DNA of 64,000 nucleotides from Nonomuraea typhae. GTDB lineage: Bacteria; Actinomycetota; Actinomycetes; Streptosporangiales; Streptosporangiaceae. The notes beneath the pieces were generated by a model. That model was given only the letters and a program-made list of their open reading frames with translations. It ran no database searches and had not been told where the DNA came from. The position numbers and the translations under genes were made by a program. Every line of letters starts with the position of its first letter. Positions within the stretch are counted from its first letter, which is position 1. Positions 26,504 to 41,709 of the stretch are shown here, one piece after another. Location of the stretch: contig NZ_VRLV01000001.1 of assembly GCF_009760925.1 (NCBI RefSeq), forward strand, positions 558,001 through 622,000, given 5' to 3'.

Positions 26504-28030
26504 CTAGGCGGTGGGCTTGAGGGTGGCGGCCACGGCGGCGGGCAGGGCGCGCAGGTGGTGGAGCGGCGCCTCCAGCGGCGTGATGCCCTCCGCCCACGGG
26601 GCCGCGGCCCTGATGGCGGCGCGGGCCGCGTTCTTGGTCAGGCTCTCACCGCGCTGCCCGGCCGCCGCGATGAGCGCCTCCCGCCAGGTGTTGGCCAGCT
26701 TGGCATGGGCGCCGTCCAGGATCTTGCGCACCACTCCGGCCGCCGGGTCGGACGGGGGCGCCTGCCGTACCGCGTCGATGCGGGTGCCGTCGGCGGTCAG
26801 GTCGTAGACGGCGGCGAGCACGTCGGGCGGGGGTGCGGGGGCGGCGAGGTAGGCGCGCACGTGAGCGGCGCGGGTGGCCAGCAGCAGACGGGGGAGCGCC
26901 GCCTCCAGCCCGGCCGGTACGGCTACCGCCACCCGCCCGGCCGCGGCCGCGTACGGCTTGGCCAGCCAGGTGGACAGCTTGACCCGTGGCCGGCCGAGCT
27001 CCTTGGGCCACTCGCCCACGAGCAGGTCGGGCTCGAAGCCGGCCAGGTCGAAGGCGTGCCCGGCGCCGGACTCCACGGACTGCGGCCCCTGGGTGTAGAT
27101 GGCGGTGGCGACGCGGTCGAGGCGGGCGGCGACGGCCGGGGCGGTCTTGGTGGTGGGGCGCAGCACGTACAGGTCGGCGGCCGAGCCGATGGCCTCGGCT
27201 CCCAGGTAGCGGTTGAAGTCGGGGTAGACGGCCTCGTTCAGCAGGTTGAGGGCGGCCAGCGCCTGCTGGACCTTGAAGGCGAGCATCGGCATGCGCTCGC
27301 CGGCGCCGTAGGCCAGCAGCACGCGGCCGTCGGGCTTGAGCCCTTCCAGGGCGCGGGCGACGAACAGGCCGATGCCCTCGGGGGTGTAGGGCGGGTCGGT
27401 GATGGCCAGGTCGTGCTCGCGGGCGGAGGCCGGCAGCCCGAGGCGCAGGTCGGCCCAGCGGGTGCGCACGCCGAGGTCCTGCTCGTCGAGGTAGGCCAGG
27501 ATGCGCTCGTCGATGTCCACGACCGTGACCTCGGTCGCCGGGTGGACGAGCCGGACGGCCAGCGAGGTGAGGTCGTGGTCGCCGACGCACAGCAGCCTGG
27601 CGCCGGGCAGCCAGAAACGGGTGCCGAGCAGCAGCGCCCGGCGCAGCACGGTCTCGGGGGTGGCGGCGACGTGGTCGAGCGTGTGGCGGCCGCGGGGCGC
27701 CTTGGCGACCAGTTCCTCCAGCCGTTCCAGCACGTGGCCGTAGTGGGGCAGCAGGTGGGCGACCGGGTCGGCGGGCGGCGGGGCCAGGGCGAACAGGTCC
27801 TGGTAGTCGCCGGCGTGCTCGAGGGGCACGCGCAGGCGCTCGCCGGAGCGTTCCAGGCCGGGCAGCTCCCTGAGCAGGGCCTCGATGCCCCGCCGGGAGG
27901 TGGCGGTCTCCCTCACCAGGCCGGCCGGCGTCTGCCACTGGCCGTCGCAGAGCAGGGCCAGCGCGTGCCGGTACCGCCTGCTGTCGATTCCGGCCGCCTC
28001 GAGCAGGCGTTCGACCCCTTCGCGCTCCAT
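26504..28030 (-). CDS. BpsA-like aminopropyltransferase/methyltransferase-fold protein
   Basis: 508 residues. The N-terminal ~90 resemble a winged-helix domain ([11 protein letters not shown]...). Residues ~115-270 form a Rossmann fold with [27 protein letters not shown], and [15 protein letters not shown]. That arrangement, helix-turn-helix plus a GD.DLTS loop and DPPYT, is the layout of the branched-chain polyamine synthase BpsA/DUF43 family, which adds aminopropyl groups to spermidine in thermophiles. The C-terminal ~200 residues are Ala-rich and unassigned. An ordinary SAM methyltransferase remains possible. ATG at 28030 is about 200 bp from the divergent gltB. Confidence 0.55.
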   Translation of the reverse strand: MEREGVERLLEAAGIDSRRYRHALALLCDGQWQTPAGLVRETATSRRGIEALLRELPGLERSGERLRVPLEHAGDYQDLFALAPPPADPVAHLLPHYGHVLERLEELVAKAPRGRHTLDHVAATPETVLRRALLLGTRFWLPGARLLCVGDHDLTSLAVRLVHPATEVTVVDIDERILAYLDEQDLGVRTRWADLRLGLPASAREHDLAITDPPYTPEGIGLFVARALEGLKPDGRVLLAYGAGERMPMLAFKVQQALAALNLLNEAVYPDFNRYLGAEAIGSAADLYVLRPTTKTAPAVAARLDRVATAIYTQGPQSVESGAGHAFDLAGFEPDLLVGEWPKELGRPRVKLSTWLAKPYAAAAGRVAVAVPAGLEAALPRLLLATRAAHVRAYLAAPAPPPDVLAAVYDLTADGTRIDAVRQAPPSDPAAGVVRKILDGAHAKLANTWREALIAAAGQRGESLTKNAARAAIRAAAPWAEGITPLEAPLHHLRALPAAVAATLKPTA

Positions 28031-28239
28031 GGGGGAAGCTTATCGGTCCTGGGATTCCGGGGTTTGGGACACGGAAGTCCGCATCCCGGAACACGGCGAA
28101 TGTTCGCGATGTGGACCTGCCGGGCACCATTCCGGCAACGTGTTGTAACCTCGGACGCACAACTGCAGCAGGGCCAACGTCGTCCCTCGCCTTTGAAGCA
28201 CCAAGAGCAACAAGACGAAGAGACGACGGGAGGGATTCA

Positions 28240-32748
<4,509 letters not shown>

Positions 32749-32757
32749 GGGGCTTCC

Positions 32758-34239
32758 ATGGCCGACCCGAAGGGTTTCCTCACGCACGGCAGGGAGCTGC
32801 CCGCGCGCCGTCCCGTGGACGTGCGCATCCAGGACTGGAAGGAGGTCTACGCCGGCTTCCCTCCGGCCAAGCTCAACCAGCAGGCCGCCCGGTGCATGGA
32901 CTGCGGCATCCCGTTCTGCCACAACGGCTGCCCGCTGGGCAACCTGATCCCCGAGTGGAACGACCTCGTCTACCGCGAGGACTTCCAGGAGGCGATCGAA
33001 CGCCTGCACGCCACCAACAACTTCCCGGAGTTCACCGGCCGCCTGTGCCCCGCCCCGTGCGAGGCCGCCTGCGTGCTCGGCATCAACTCCGACCCGGTGG
33101 CGATCAAGCGGGTCGAGGTCGAGATCATCGACCGGGCCTTCGCCGAGGGCTGGGTGCGCCCGCAGCCGCCCGCGGTGAAGACCGGCAAGCGGGTCGCGGT
33201 CGTCGGCTCCGGCCCCGCCGGCCTGGCCGCCGCCCAGCAGCTCACCCGCGCGGGCCACGACGTGGTGGTCTTCGAGCGGGCCGACGCCGTCGGCGGGCTG
33301 CTGCGGTACGGCATCCCCGAGTTCAAGATGGAGAAGCGGCACATCGACCGGCGCCTGGAGCAGATGCGGGCCGAGGGCACCGAGTTCCGCACGTCGGTGA
33401 ACGTGGGCGTCGACGTCACCGCCGCGCAGCTGCGCGCGGAGTACGACGCGGTCGTGCTGGCCGGCGGCGCCACCCAGTGGCGTGACCTCCCGGTCGAGGG
33501 CCGCTCGCTGAAGGGCGTCTACCAGGCGATGGAGTACCTGCCGCCGGCCAACCGGGCAGTATCTGATGCGCCCGAGTCCGGCGCGGGTGCGAACTCACCT
33601 GTCATCAACGCCCGCGGCAAGCACGTGGTCGTGATCGGCGGCGGCGACACCGGCGCCGACTGCATCGGCACCGCCATCCGCCAGGGCGCCGCCTCGGTGA
33701 CCCAGCTGGAGATCATGCCGAAGCCGCCGGGCGCCCGGCCCGGCTCGCAGCCGTGGCCGACGTTCCCGACGCTGTTCAAGATGGAGAGCGCGCACGAGGA
33801 ACTGGCGGACGGCGGCGGCGACCGGGTCTACGCCGTCTCCACCCTCGGCTTCGCCGGCGACGCCGACGGCAACGTCAGGGCGCTGCGCCTGGTCGAGGTC
33901 GAGGGCCCGCAGAGCGGCTTCAAGCCGATCCCGGGCACCGAGCGGGAGATCCCGGCCGAGCTGGTCACGCTGTCGATGGGCTTCGTCGGCCCGGAGAAGG
34001 GCGCCCTGCTGGAGGACCTGGGCGTGGACTACGACAAGCGGGGCAACGTCGCCCGCGACGCCTCGTACATGACCAACGTCCCGGGCGTCTTCTCCGCCGG
34101 TGACATCGGCCGCGGGCAGTCGCTGATCGTCTGGGCGATCGCCGAGGGCCGCGCCGCCGCCTCACGGGTGGACGCGTTCCTGACGGGGGAGACGGCGCTG
34201 CCGTACCCGATCCTCCCGACCGCGCGGGCGCTGGTGTAG
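32758..34239 (+). CDS. gltD: Glutamate synthase (NADPH) small subunit
   Basis: 493 residues. The N-terminal half carries two 4Fe-4S cysteine clusters (CMDCGIPFCHNGCPLGN and CPAPCEAACVLG). FAD-binding GSGPAGLAAAQQL and NADPH-binding VVIGGGDTGADCIG follow, then GVFSAGDIGRGQSLIVWAI near the end. It passes electrons from NADPH to GltB. It starts 9 bp after gltB and is followed by a bidirectional terminator at 34257. Confidence 0.97.
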   Translation: MADPKGFLTHGRELPARRPVDVRIQDWKEVYAGFPPAKLNQQAARCMDCGIPFCHNGCPLGNLIPEWNDLVYREDFQEAIERLHATNNFPEFTGRLCPAPCEAACVLGINSDPVAIKRVEVEIIDRAFAEGWVRPQPPAVKTGKRVAVVGSGPAGLAAAQQLTRAGHDVVVFERADAVGGLLRYGIPEFKMEKRHIDRRLEQMRAEGTEFRTSVNVGVDVTAAQLRAEYDAVVLAGGATQWRDLPVEGRSLKGVYQAMEYLPPANRAVSDAPESGAGANSPVINARGKHVVVIGGGDTGADCIGTAIRQGAASVTQLEIMPKPPGARPGSQPWPTFPTLFKMESAHEELADGGGDRVYAVSTLGFAGDADGNVRALRLVEVEGPQSGFKPIPGTEREIPAELVTLSMGFVGPEKGALLEDLGVDYDKRGNVARDASYMTNVPGVFSAGDIGRGQSLIVWAIAEGRAAASRVDAFLTGETALPYPILPTARALV

Positions 34240-34256
34240 AACCACCGCACGGTACG

Positions 34257-34284
34257 GCGGAGCGGGCCGGTCGGCCCGCTCCGC
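34257..34284. terminator. Bidirectional terminator between gltD and an alpha/beta hydrolase
   Basis: GCGGAGCGGGCC, GGTC loop, GGCCCGCTCCGC: a perfect 12-bp stem between the gltD stop (34239) and the stop of the convergent hydrolase (34286). Confidence 0.85.
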
Positions 34285-34285
34285 T

Positions 34286-35110
34286 TCACTGTCCGATGCC
34301 GGTGAGGAAGGCGGTCATCAGCCCGGATACCGTCTTGGGCTGTTCGGCCAGCATGTCGTGGCTAGCCGCGATCTCCTCGACCCGGACGGCGTCCGGCAGG
34401 CCGGTCAGGTCGCGCCGGACGCCCCGGCGGAAGGCGGGCATCAGCTCCGAGGCCGGCGCGCCCGGCGGGTCCTGGGCCGGGATCACCACCAGGGCCGGGC
34501 AGCCGACCCGGCGCAGGAGCGGGATCGTGTCGCGGAACTCCGGGCTGTGGCGCACCGCCTCCAGCAGGGCGGCGCCGGGGCGGGCGTAGACCTGGCCGTC
34601 GCGCTCGGTCAGCGCCCGTGCGGGGAACCGCGCCCGCATCTCCGGGGACAGCGGCAGGGCCATCGCGGCCGCCTGCGCGTCGAAGGCCGCCTTGAGCGCG
34701 GCCAGTTCCCTCGTGGGGTCGATGCCCGGGTAGTTGCCCGGGTCGTTCTCGGCCGAGCGCAGGCCGTCGAGGTTGACGATCGCGGGGCAGTCCGGGTGGC
34801 GAAGAGCCCATTGGACGGCCAGCATCCCGCCCAGCGAATGCCCGGCCACGACCGGGTTGCCCAGGGCGAAGTGCGCGATCACCGCCTCGACGTCGTCCAG
34901 GGCCTTCTCCCAGTCCCACGGGCCGTCGCCGGAGTGGCCGTGGCCGCGCAGGTCCATGGCGAGCGTCCGGTGGCCCGCCAGGTGCACCGCGTCCCAGGAC
35001 TCCAGGGTGCCGCCGAGGCCGTGCAGCAGGAGCACCGGCTCGCCGAGACCGCCGTGGTCGCGGACGGCCAGGGGGATGTCGTGGTCAGTGATGGTCACGT
35101 CGAGAGGCAT
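34286..35110 (-). CDS. Alpha/beta hydrolase
   Basis: 274 residues with the alpha/beta hydrolase signature: VLLLHGLGGTLESWD (oxyanion HG), MDLRGHGHSG, nucleophile elbow GHSLGG, and a C-terminal SHDM with the probable catalytic His. No lid or substrate-specific feature allows a narrower call; esterase or haloperoxidase-like are both possible. Its start overlaps the 3' end of the HTH gene by 26 bp on the same strand, so the two form an operon controlled from the dyad at 35572-35613. Confidence 0.85.
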   Translation of the reverse strand: MPLDVTITDHDIPLAVRDHGGLGEPVLLLHGLGGTLESWDAVHLAGHRTLAMDLRGHGHSGDGPWDWEKALDDVEAVIAHFALGNPVVAGHSLGGMLAVQWALRHPDCPAIVNLDGLRSAENDPGNYPGIDPTRELAALKAAFDAQAAAMALPLSPEMRARFPARALTERDGQVYARPGAALLEAVRHSPEFRDTIPLLRRVGCPALVVIPAQDPPGAPASELMPAFRRGVRRDLTGLPDAVRVEEIAASHDMLAEQPKTVSGLMTAFLTGIGQ

Positions 35111-35573
35111 GAGGCTCCAGGGGTTGGTTCAGCCGGGCGTGAACGGATCGCGTGGTGACCCCGCCGTCGGGGTGGCGGTCGAGCTTGTTGCGCTTGACGA
35201 GGTCGTGGACGCCCTGCCGGGTGATGCCGAGCATCGCTCCGGCCGTGGCGAACGGCACCGCCTCCCTGCCCGGGTGCCCGGCCCGACGGGCCACCGCCCG
35301 GCCGAAGGCGGTGCGCCACCAGGCGTCCGGCGGGTCGAACGGGCCGTCTCCCGGGAAGGCGGCGGCGATCAACCGCGCCGCCGTACGGACCGCGAGGGCG
35401 TGATCGGGGCCCAGCAGCTGCGCGGCCCACACCTCGGCCTCGACGCGCAGCTGCTTCCTGATGGGCTCCACCTGCTCCGCCGAGCCGAACAGGATCTCCA
35501 GCGGGTCGGTGATGCGCCGCTCGACCAGGCCGATCAGCTCCTGGGCCAGGGCGACGTGCTCGCTCGTACTCAC
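35085..35573 (-). CDS. Small helix-turn-helix DNA-binding protein
   Basis: 162 residues. The C-terminal third has a helix-turn-helix: FATAGAMLGITRQGVHDLVKRNKL, followed by a winged/excisionase-like HPDGGVTTRSVHARL. The N-terminal part is helical and acidic, of no family I recognise. The start GTG at 35573 is chosen over upstream in-frame codons because conserved-looking protein begins at STSEHVALAQEL and the upstream DNA is an operator. The start codon lies inside the left half-site of the 42-bp dyad, so autoregulation is very likely, with a leaderless or very short transcript. Confidence 0.75.
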   Translation of the reverse strand: MSTSEHVALAQELIGLVERRITDPLEILFGSAEQVEPIRKQLRVEAEVWAAQLLGPDHALAVRTAARLIAAAFPGDGPFDPPDAWWRTAFGRAVARRAGHPGREAVPFATAGAMLGITRQGVHDLVKRNKLDRHPDGGVTTRSVHARLNQPLEPHASRRDHH

Positions 35574-35613
35574 TTGACAGACGATAGCAAGTACTTGCGC
35601 AGAAACGTCAAGT
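35572..35613. promoter_or_regulatory. 42-bp symmetric operator with three dyad blocks
   Basis: ACTTGAC (35572-35578), 8 nt, the perfect 12-bp palindrome GCAAGTACTTGC (35587-35598), 8 nt, GTCAAGT (35607-35613). The outer blocks are exact mirror images around the centre of the inner palindrome, 18 bp from it, and all share the CAAGT core. On the minus strand TTGAC of the right block could serve as a -35 element for the HTH gene. The left block overlaps the HTH gene start codon. Confidence 0.75.
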
Positions 35614-35679
35614 AGGCGGCGCGGTGAGTTTTCGTCACCCGGAGGGTCTGTAATGTGAGCGAGCGCAAAGGAGCGAACC

Positions 35680-36546
35680 ATGACCGAACCCCAGACCCGC
35701 ACCATCGAGGTGCCCGGTGCCACGATCACCTATGACGTACGGCCGGCCGAAGGGAGCACGGAGCCGCCGCTGATGATGATCGGCTCGCCGATGGACGCCA
35801 CCGGTTTCGGCACGCTGGCGGGGCACTTCCCCGACCGCACGGTGGTCACCTACGACCCGCGCGGCGCCGGTCGCAGCGTGCGCGCCGAGGGCGCCGGGGA
35901 GTCCACGCCCGATCTGCACGCCTCCGACCTGCACCGGGTCATCGACGAGCTCGGGCTGGGTCCGGTCGACCTCCTGGCCAGCAGCGGCGGCGCGGTGAAC
36001 GCGCTCGCCCTGGTCGCCAAGCACCCCGGCGACGTCAGGACGCTCGTGGCCCACGAGCCGCCCGCGGCCCAGGAGCTGCCCGACCGCGAGCAGGCGCTCG
36101 CCCTCATCCAGGACATGCGCCAGACCTACGACAAGGACGGCTTCGCCCCCGCCATGGCCCAGTTCATGGCCATCACGTCGATTCGCGGGCCGCTGCCCGG
36201 CGACCTGTCCGGCGTCCAGTTGCCCGACGTCGCGCAGATGGGCTTCCCGACCGAGGACGACGGGACCCGCGACGACGTGCTGTTCGCGCAGAACCTCATC
36301 ACCTGCACCCACTACCACCACGACTTCGACGCCCTGCGCGCCGCCTCCACCCGCATCGTGGTCGCGGTCGGGGAGGAGTCGGAGGGCGAGATGGCGCACC
36401 GGGGCGGCCTGGCCGTCGCCGAGCGGCTCGGCAGCACGCCCGTGACCTTCCCCAGCCACCACGGCGGCTTCGCCGGAGGCGAGTTCGGGATGCCGGGCAA
36501 GCCCGAGGAGTTCGCCGCCACCCTGCGCAGGGTTCTCAGTCAGTAG
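35680..36546 (+). CDS. Alpha/beta hydrolase
   Basis: 288 residues. Hydrolase-fold elements: MMIGSPMDATGFG (oxyanion loop with SPMD instead of HG), YDPRGAGRS, nucleophile SSGGAVNAL, and a C-terminal SHHGGFAGGEF with probable catalytic His. Substrate unknown. ATG 35680 follows AAAGGAGCG at a good distance. It is divergent from the HTH gene, 106 bp away across the dyad operator, and a TAATGT -10-like hexamer is at 35651-35656. It is terminated by the long hairpin at 36557. Confidence 0.85.
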   Translation: MTEPQTRTIEVPGATITYDVRPAEGSTEPPLMMIGSPMDATGFGTLAGHFPDRTVVTYDPRGAGRSVRAEGAGESTPDLHASDLHRVIDELGLGPVDLLASSGGAVNALALVAKHPGDVRTLVAHEPPAAQELPDREQALALIQDMRQTYDKDGFAPAMAQFMAITSIRGPLPGDLSGVQLPDVAQMGFPTEDDGTRDDVLFAQNLITCTHYHHDFDALRAASTRIVVAVGEESEGEMAHRGGLAVAERLGSTPVTFPSHHGGFAGGEFGMPGKPEEFAATLRRVLSQ

Positions 36547-36556
36547 CGCGAACAGT

Positions 36557-36594
36557 GCGGCCGGCCCCGGACTCCGTTGTCCGGGGCCGGCCGC
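36557..36594. terminator. Bidirectional terminator, 16-bp perfect stem
   Basis: GCGGCCGGCCCCGGAC (36557-36572), loop TCCGTT, then the exact complement at 36579-36594. It lies between the convergent hydrolase and metallopeptidase genes. Confidence 0.88.
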
Positions 36595-36606
36595 GGTTCA
36601 TGGGCC

Positions 36607-37398
36607 TCAGGCCACCTTGCCCGAGGGGGCCGTCCAGGTGTTGCAGGCCGACGGCGACTCGGCCGCGAACCCCTTGTTGAACCAGCGGGCCCGGTTGTCG
36701 CGGGTGCCGTGATCGTTGGTCTTGGCGCCCTTCTCGTCGCCGATCGCCCACGCGACGGCGATGATCGTGCCCCACTCCGGCAGCGAGCGCCGCTGGGCCT
36801 CCCAGACGCTGCTGACGTAGACGCCGGCCAGGCAGTCGGCCTGGAGCTCGTAGCGGCGCTGGGCCTCGAGCTCGTGGGCCTTGGAGACGTACTTCTCGCT
36901 GACGGCGGCCGCGAAGATGCCGCTCTCCCGCTGCACGTGGTGGCCGTACTCGTGCGCCATGACCAGCATGAACCCCACCTCCGGCGCGTACTCCCTGACC
37001 ACGCCGGGCAGGTAGACGCCGATCTGGCCGGTCGGGTTGCAGTAGGCGCCGGGCAGGACGTCCTCCACCTTCACCTGGCAGAACGGCTCGGAGCCCTTGG
37101 TGTAGTAGCGGAACGACGGCTTGCCGAGCGGTAAGCGGGCGGCCCGCATGTGCTTGCTCCAGGCCGTGTTCAGGCAGCCGAAGGACGTGGTCAGGTAGCC
37201 GCGCACGGTGCCGTGGCCGCGGTCGGTCAGCGCCGGAGTCTTGCAGGCACCCTGCTGGAACTGGCCCGTCTGGTACAGGGCGTTGTGGGTGAGCCGGCGA
37301 CTCTTGATCGGGTAGGCGGGCTGATCCGCCATCGCCGGGCTCGGCGCGAGGCTGATCAGGGCCGCGGCGGAGATCGCGGCGGCGGCGAAGGCTCTCAT
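36607..37398 (-). CDS. Exported neutral zinc metallopeptidase (YpfJ/PF04228-like)
   Basis: 263 residues. A signal peptide (MRAFAAAAISAAALISLAPSPAMA) is followed by a domain with FCQVKVEDVLPGAYCNP, zinc site HEYGHHVQRESG and the downstream RYELQADCLAGVYVSSV that supplies a further ligand. This is the putative neutral zinc metallopeptidase family, proteases of unknown substrate. The start at 37398 gives a clean signal peptide; the upstream extension does not. It faces the S8 peptidase gene across a 155-bp divergent promoter region. Confidence 0.85.
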   Translation of the reverse strand: MRAFAAAAISAAALISLAPSPAMADQPAYPIKSRRLTHNALYQTGQFQQGACKTPALTDRGHGTVRGYLTTSFGCLNTAWSKHMRAARLPLGKPSFRYYTKGSEPFCQVKVEDVLPGAYCNPTGQIGVYLPGVVREYAPEVGFMLVMAHEYGHHVQRESGIFAAAVSEKYVSKAHELEAQRRYELQADCLAGVYVSSVWEAQRRSLPEWGTIIAVAWAIGDEKGAKTNDHGTRDNRARWFNKGFAAESPSACNTWTAPSGKVA

Positions 37399-37553
37399 GG
37401 GGTTCACGGTGCCGGGCCGCCCTTGAAACCCGGTTGCCGCCGGCCTGAAAGCCACTGCACTTATCACTGGATTCCGAAATATCGGGATGAAGTTGCGTCG
37501 ATTGGTGAGTGTCGGAAAAGATGCGAGACCTGGGCAGGAACATTGGGGGACAA

Positions 37554-39236
<1,683 letters not shown>

Positions 39237-39249
39237 CTACATTGAGGTC

Positions 39250-39636
39250 ATGGGGTACCGCCTCATCGCCGATGCCGCGATGCTGGTGCACTTCGCCTTC
39301 CTGCTCTACATGGCGGTCGGCGGCTTTCTCGCCTGGCGGTGGCCGCGCACGATCTGGATCCACCTGGGTGTGGTCGCCTGGGGCGTGCTCTCCATCACCA
39401 CCGGCATCGAGTGCCCGCTGACCGTCGCCGAGAACTGGGCCCGTGAGCGCGCCGGCCAGCAGGGGCTGTCCGGCACCGGCTTCATCGACCACTACGTCGA
39501 GGGCGTGATCTACCCAGAGGAATACACACTCTTGGCGCGCTGGGGTGTGGCCGTTCTCGTGCTGTTCTCCTACGTCGGCTACGTTCTCCGACGTCGATGG
39601 AGGCTTTCCGGAACGCTGGCCGGCAGTGGGGATTAG
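39250..39636 (+). CDS. DUF2784 membrane protein
   Basis: 128 residues, ATG 39250, 13 bp after the S8 peptidase stop. DUF2784 features: LIADAAMLVHFAFLLYMAVGG, HLGVVAWGVLSITTGIECPLTVAENWAR, then GFIDHYVEGVIYPEEYT before a last helix. Three to four membrane spans are visible. The family is common in bacteria and has no assigned function. The conserved ECPLT...E and HY..G residues in loops would suit a quinone- or metal-binding site, but that is speculative. Confidence 0.88.
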   Translation: MGYRLIADAAMLVHFAFLLYMAVGGFLAWRWPRTIWIHLGVVAWGVLSITTGIECPLTVAENWARERAGQQGLSGTGFIDHYVEGVIYPEEYTLLARWGVAVLVLFSYVGYVLRRRWRLSGTLAGSGD

Positions 39637-39681
39637 GCATCCGATCCCGGCAGTGGTCTGTACCAATATAGGGTGGGACCC

Positions 39682-41112
39682 GTGACTCGTCGCGCGAAAA
39701 TCGTCTGCACACTAGGCCCCGCCACATCCACCCCCGAGCGTCTGCGTGAGCTGATCGCCGCTGGTATGGATGTCGCCCGTTTCAACCTCTCTCATGGCAA
39801 CCATGAACTGCACAAAGAGGTCTACGACCGGGTGAAGGAGGTGGCGGCCGACCTCGGCCGCGGCGTAGGCGTGCTCGCCGACCTGCAAGGCCCGAAGATC
39901 CGCGTGGGCACCTTCGAGGAGGGCCCGGTCCGCCTCGGCTTCGGCGACGTCTTCACCATCACCACCGAGGACGTGCCCGGCGACCGCGAGCAGGTCTCCA
40001 CCACCTACAAGGGCCTGGCCAACGACGTCCGCGCCGGCGACACCATCCTCGTCGACGACGGCCGCCTCGTGCTCGAGGTCACCCGCGTCGACGGCCAGCG
40101 CGTCACCACCCGCGTCGTCATCGGCGGCATGATCTCCGACAACAAGGGCCTCAACCTGCCCGGCGTCAACGTCACCGCCCCCGCCCTGACCGACAAGGAC
40201 GAGGCCGACCTGCGCTGGGCGCTGCGCACCGGCTTCGACATGATCGCCCTGTCGTTCGTGCGCCGCCCCTCCGACGCCGACGTGGTCCGCAACATCATGG
40301 AGCAGGAGGCCGTCCGCCTGCCGCTCCTCGCCAAGATCGAGAAGCCGCAGGCCGTGGACCGCCTGCCGGAGATCGTCGAGGCGTTCGACGGCATCATGGT
40401 CGCCCGCGGCGACCTGGGCGTCGAGCTTCCCCTGGAAGAGGTGCCGATCGTCCAGCGGCGCATCATCGAGCTGTGCCGGGAGAAGGCCCGCCCGGTCATC
40501 GTCGCCACCCAGATGCTCGACTCGATGATGAGCGCCCCGCGCCCCACCCGCGCCGAAGCCTCCGACGTCGCCTACGCGGTCATGGACGGCGCCGACGCCG
40601 TCATGCTGTCCGGCGAGACCTCGGTCGGCAACTATCCGATCGAGGCGGTCTCCACCATGGACCGCATCGCCTGCGCCGCGGAGAAGACCTCTCTGCACGC
40701 CACCCACAGCCTCGACCGCCTGCCCGAGACCACCGGCGGCGCCATCGCCCGCGCCGCCGCCGAGGTGGGCGCCATCGTGGGGGCCAAGGCCCTGATCGCC
40801 TTCACCATGTCGGGGGAGACCGCGCGCCGCCTGGCCCGCTACCGCTCGCCCATCCCGCTGCTGGCCTTCACCTCCGCGCCCCACGTGCGCGGGCAGCTCT
40901 CGCTCACCTGGGGCGTCGAAACGTTCCACGTTCCGTTCGTGCACCACACCGACGACATGGTGCGCCAGGTGGAGGCGTCCCTGCTGTCGCTGGGCCGCCT
41001 GGAGAAGGGCGACAAGGTCGTCATCGTGGCCGGCTCGCCTCCCGGCACCCCGGGCTCGACCAACGCCCTCCGCGTCCACACCATCGGCTCCGCGGTCTCC
41101 CACGCCCACTAG
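39682..41112 (+). CDS. pyk: Pyruvate kinase
   Basis: 476 residues. It converts PEP and ADP to pyruvate and ATP, the last step of glycolysis. Motifs: RAKIVCTLGPATSTPE, MDVARFNLSHG, LADLQGPKIRVG, the active-site LPLLAKIEKPQAVD, GDLGVELP, VATQMLDSMM and SGETSVGNYP. The C-terminal allosteric domain ends VVIVAGSPPGTPGSTNALRVHTIG. The start is GTG 39682, giving TRRAKIVCTLGP near the N-terminus as in homologues. AT-rich CAATATAGGGT just upstream may be the promoter -10 region. Confidence 0.97.
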   Translation: MTRRAKIVCTLGPATSTPERLRELIAAGMDVARFNLSHGNHELHKEVYDRVKEVAADLGRGVGVLADLQGPKIRVGTFEEGPVRLGFGDVFTITTEDVPGDREQVSTTYKGLANDVRAGDTILVDDGRLVLEVTRVDGQRVTTRVVIGGMISDNKGLNLPGVNVTAPALTDKDEADLRWALRTGFDMIALSFVRRPSDADVVRNIMEQEAVRLPLLAKIEKPQAVDRLPEIVEAFDGIMVARGDLGVELPLEEVPIVQRRIIELCREKARPVIVATQMLDSMMSAPRPTRAEASDVAYAVMDGADAVMLSGETSVGNYPIEAVSTMDRIACAAEKTSLHATHSLDRLPETTGGAIARAAAEVGAIVGAKALIAFTMSGETARRLARYRSPIPLLAFTSAPHVRGQLSLTWGVETFHVPFVHHTDDMVRQVEASLLSLGRLEKGDKVVIVAGSPPGTPGSTNALRVHTIGSAVSHAH

Positions 41113-41130
41113 CGGCGGCTCTCCTCGTCG

Positions 41131-41262
41131 TTACGCCGAAGCCCCCGCCCGCCGCCGACGGTCCCCACGGCGAAGCCCCCGTACCCTCACCCGCCGTCGG
41201 CGGTCCCCCTTTTTTACTTACGGCGAAGCCCCCTTACCCCCACCCGCCGTCGTGGGCGGGCC
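41131..41262 (+). repeat. Three imperfect ~45-bp direct repeats after pyk
   Basis: Units start near 41131, 41169 and 41219; the shared core is CGAAGCCCCC followed by a CACCCGCCGTCG-type block. They lie right after the pyk stop and include the probable terminator at 41191-41215. The whole interval 41113-41709 carries no convincing gene: reading frames across it are proline/arginine shadows without start or family signal. Confidence 0.65.
41191..41215 (+). terminator. pyk terminator
   Basis: CCGCC-GTC-GGCGG hairpin (41191-41203) followed by TCCCCC and a run of six or more T. It is the only clear poly-T tail in this part of the window and sits about 80 bp after pyk. Confidence 0.7.
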
Positions 41263-41429
41263 CAGGTCGGGGGGATCGCTTCTCACGTCGGACGTGGCCG
41301 GGCGCCGTTACGGCGCCCGGCAGCCGATTCCGCGGCTGCCCTGCCAGGCGCTCCATGCGGGACGCCTTGCCATGCGCCCCATGTGCCAGGCCCAGACCTG
41401 CACACCAGCCACCACGTGCCTCAGGTGGT

Positions 41430-41521
41430 GGTCCGCGCACCAGCGACCACGCCTCAGCTGGTCCGCGCACCAGGGACCACGCCCCAGTTGGTCCGCGCAT
41501 CAGCCACTACGCGCTTCAGCT
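41430..41521. repeat. 30-bp tandem repeats with an embedded hairpin
   Basis: Units at 41430-41459, 41460-41489 and 41490-41521 have the form GGTCCGCGCACCAG, then a GACCACGCC-like block, then CAGCT or CAGTT. A partial unit precedes at about 41399. Across each unit junction CTGGT-CCGCGC-ACCAG can form a hairpin. No coding frame is supported. Confidence 0.7.
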
Positions 41522-41709
41522 GGCCCGCCCGCGTGACCCCGGCTGCCTAAGGGCGACCGCACACCCCGGCCCACGCACCCTTGCCCCGAGCCTCCCCGTG
41601 CCCACCGCGGACCTTCTCCCCGGCGGCCACCCGCTCCTCAGGCGCTGTGAAGAGAGGGCGGGGAGGCGGGGCCGCGGAGGGTGGTTGGTTGGAGGGGAGC
41701 CGGGGCTAG

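Noticed and set aside
41399..41521. CRISPR array
   Set aside because: The 30-bp units are directly adjacent without unique spacers and no cas gene is near.
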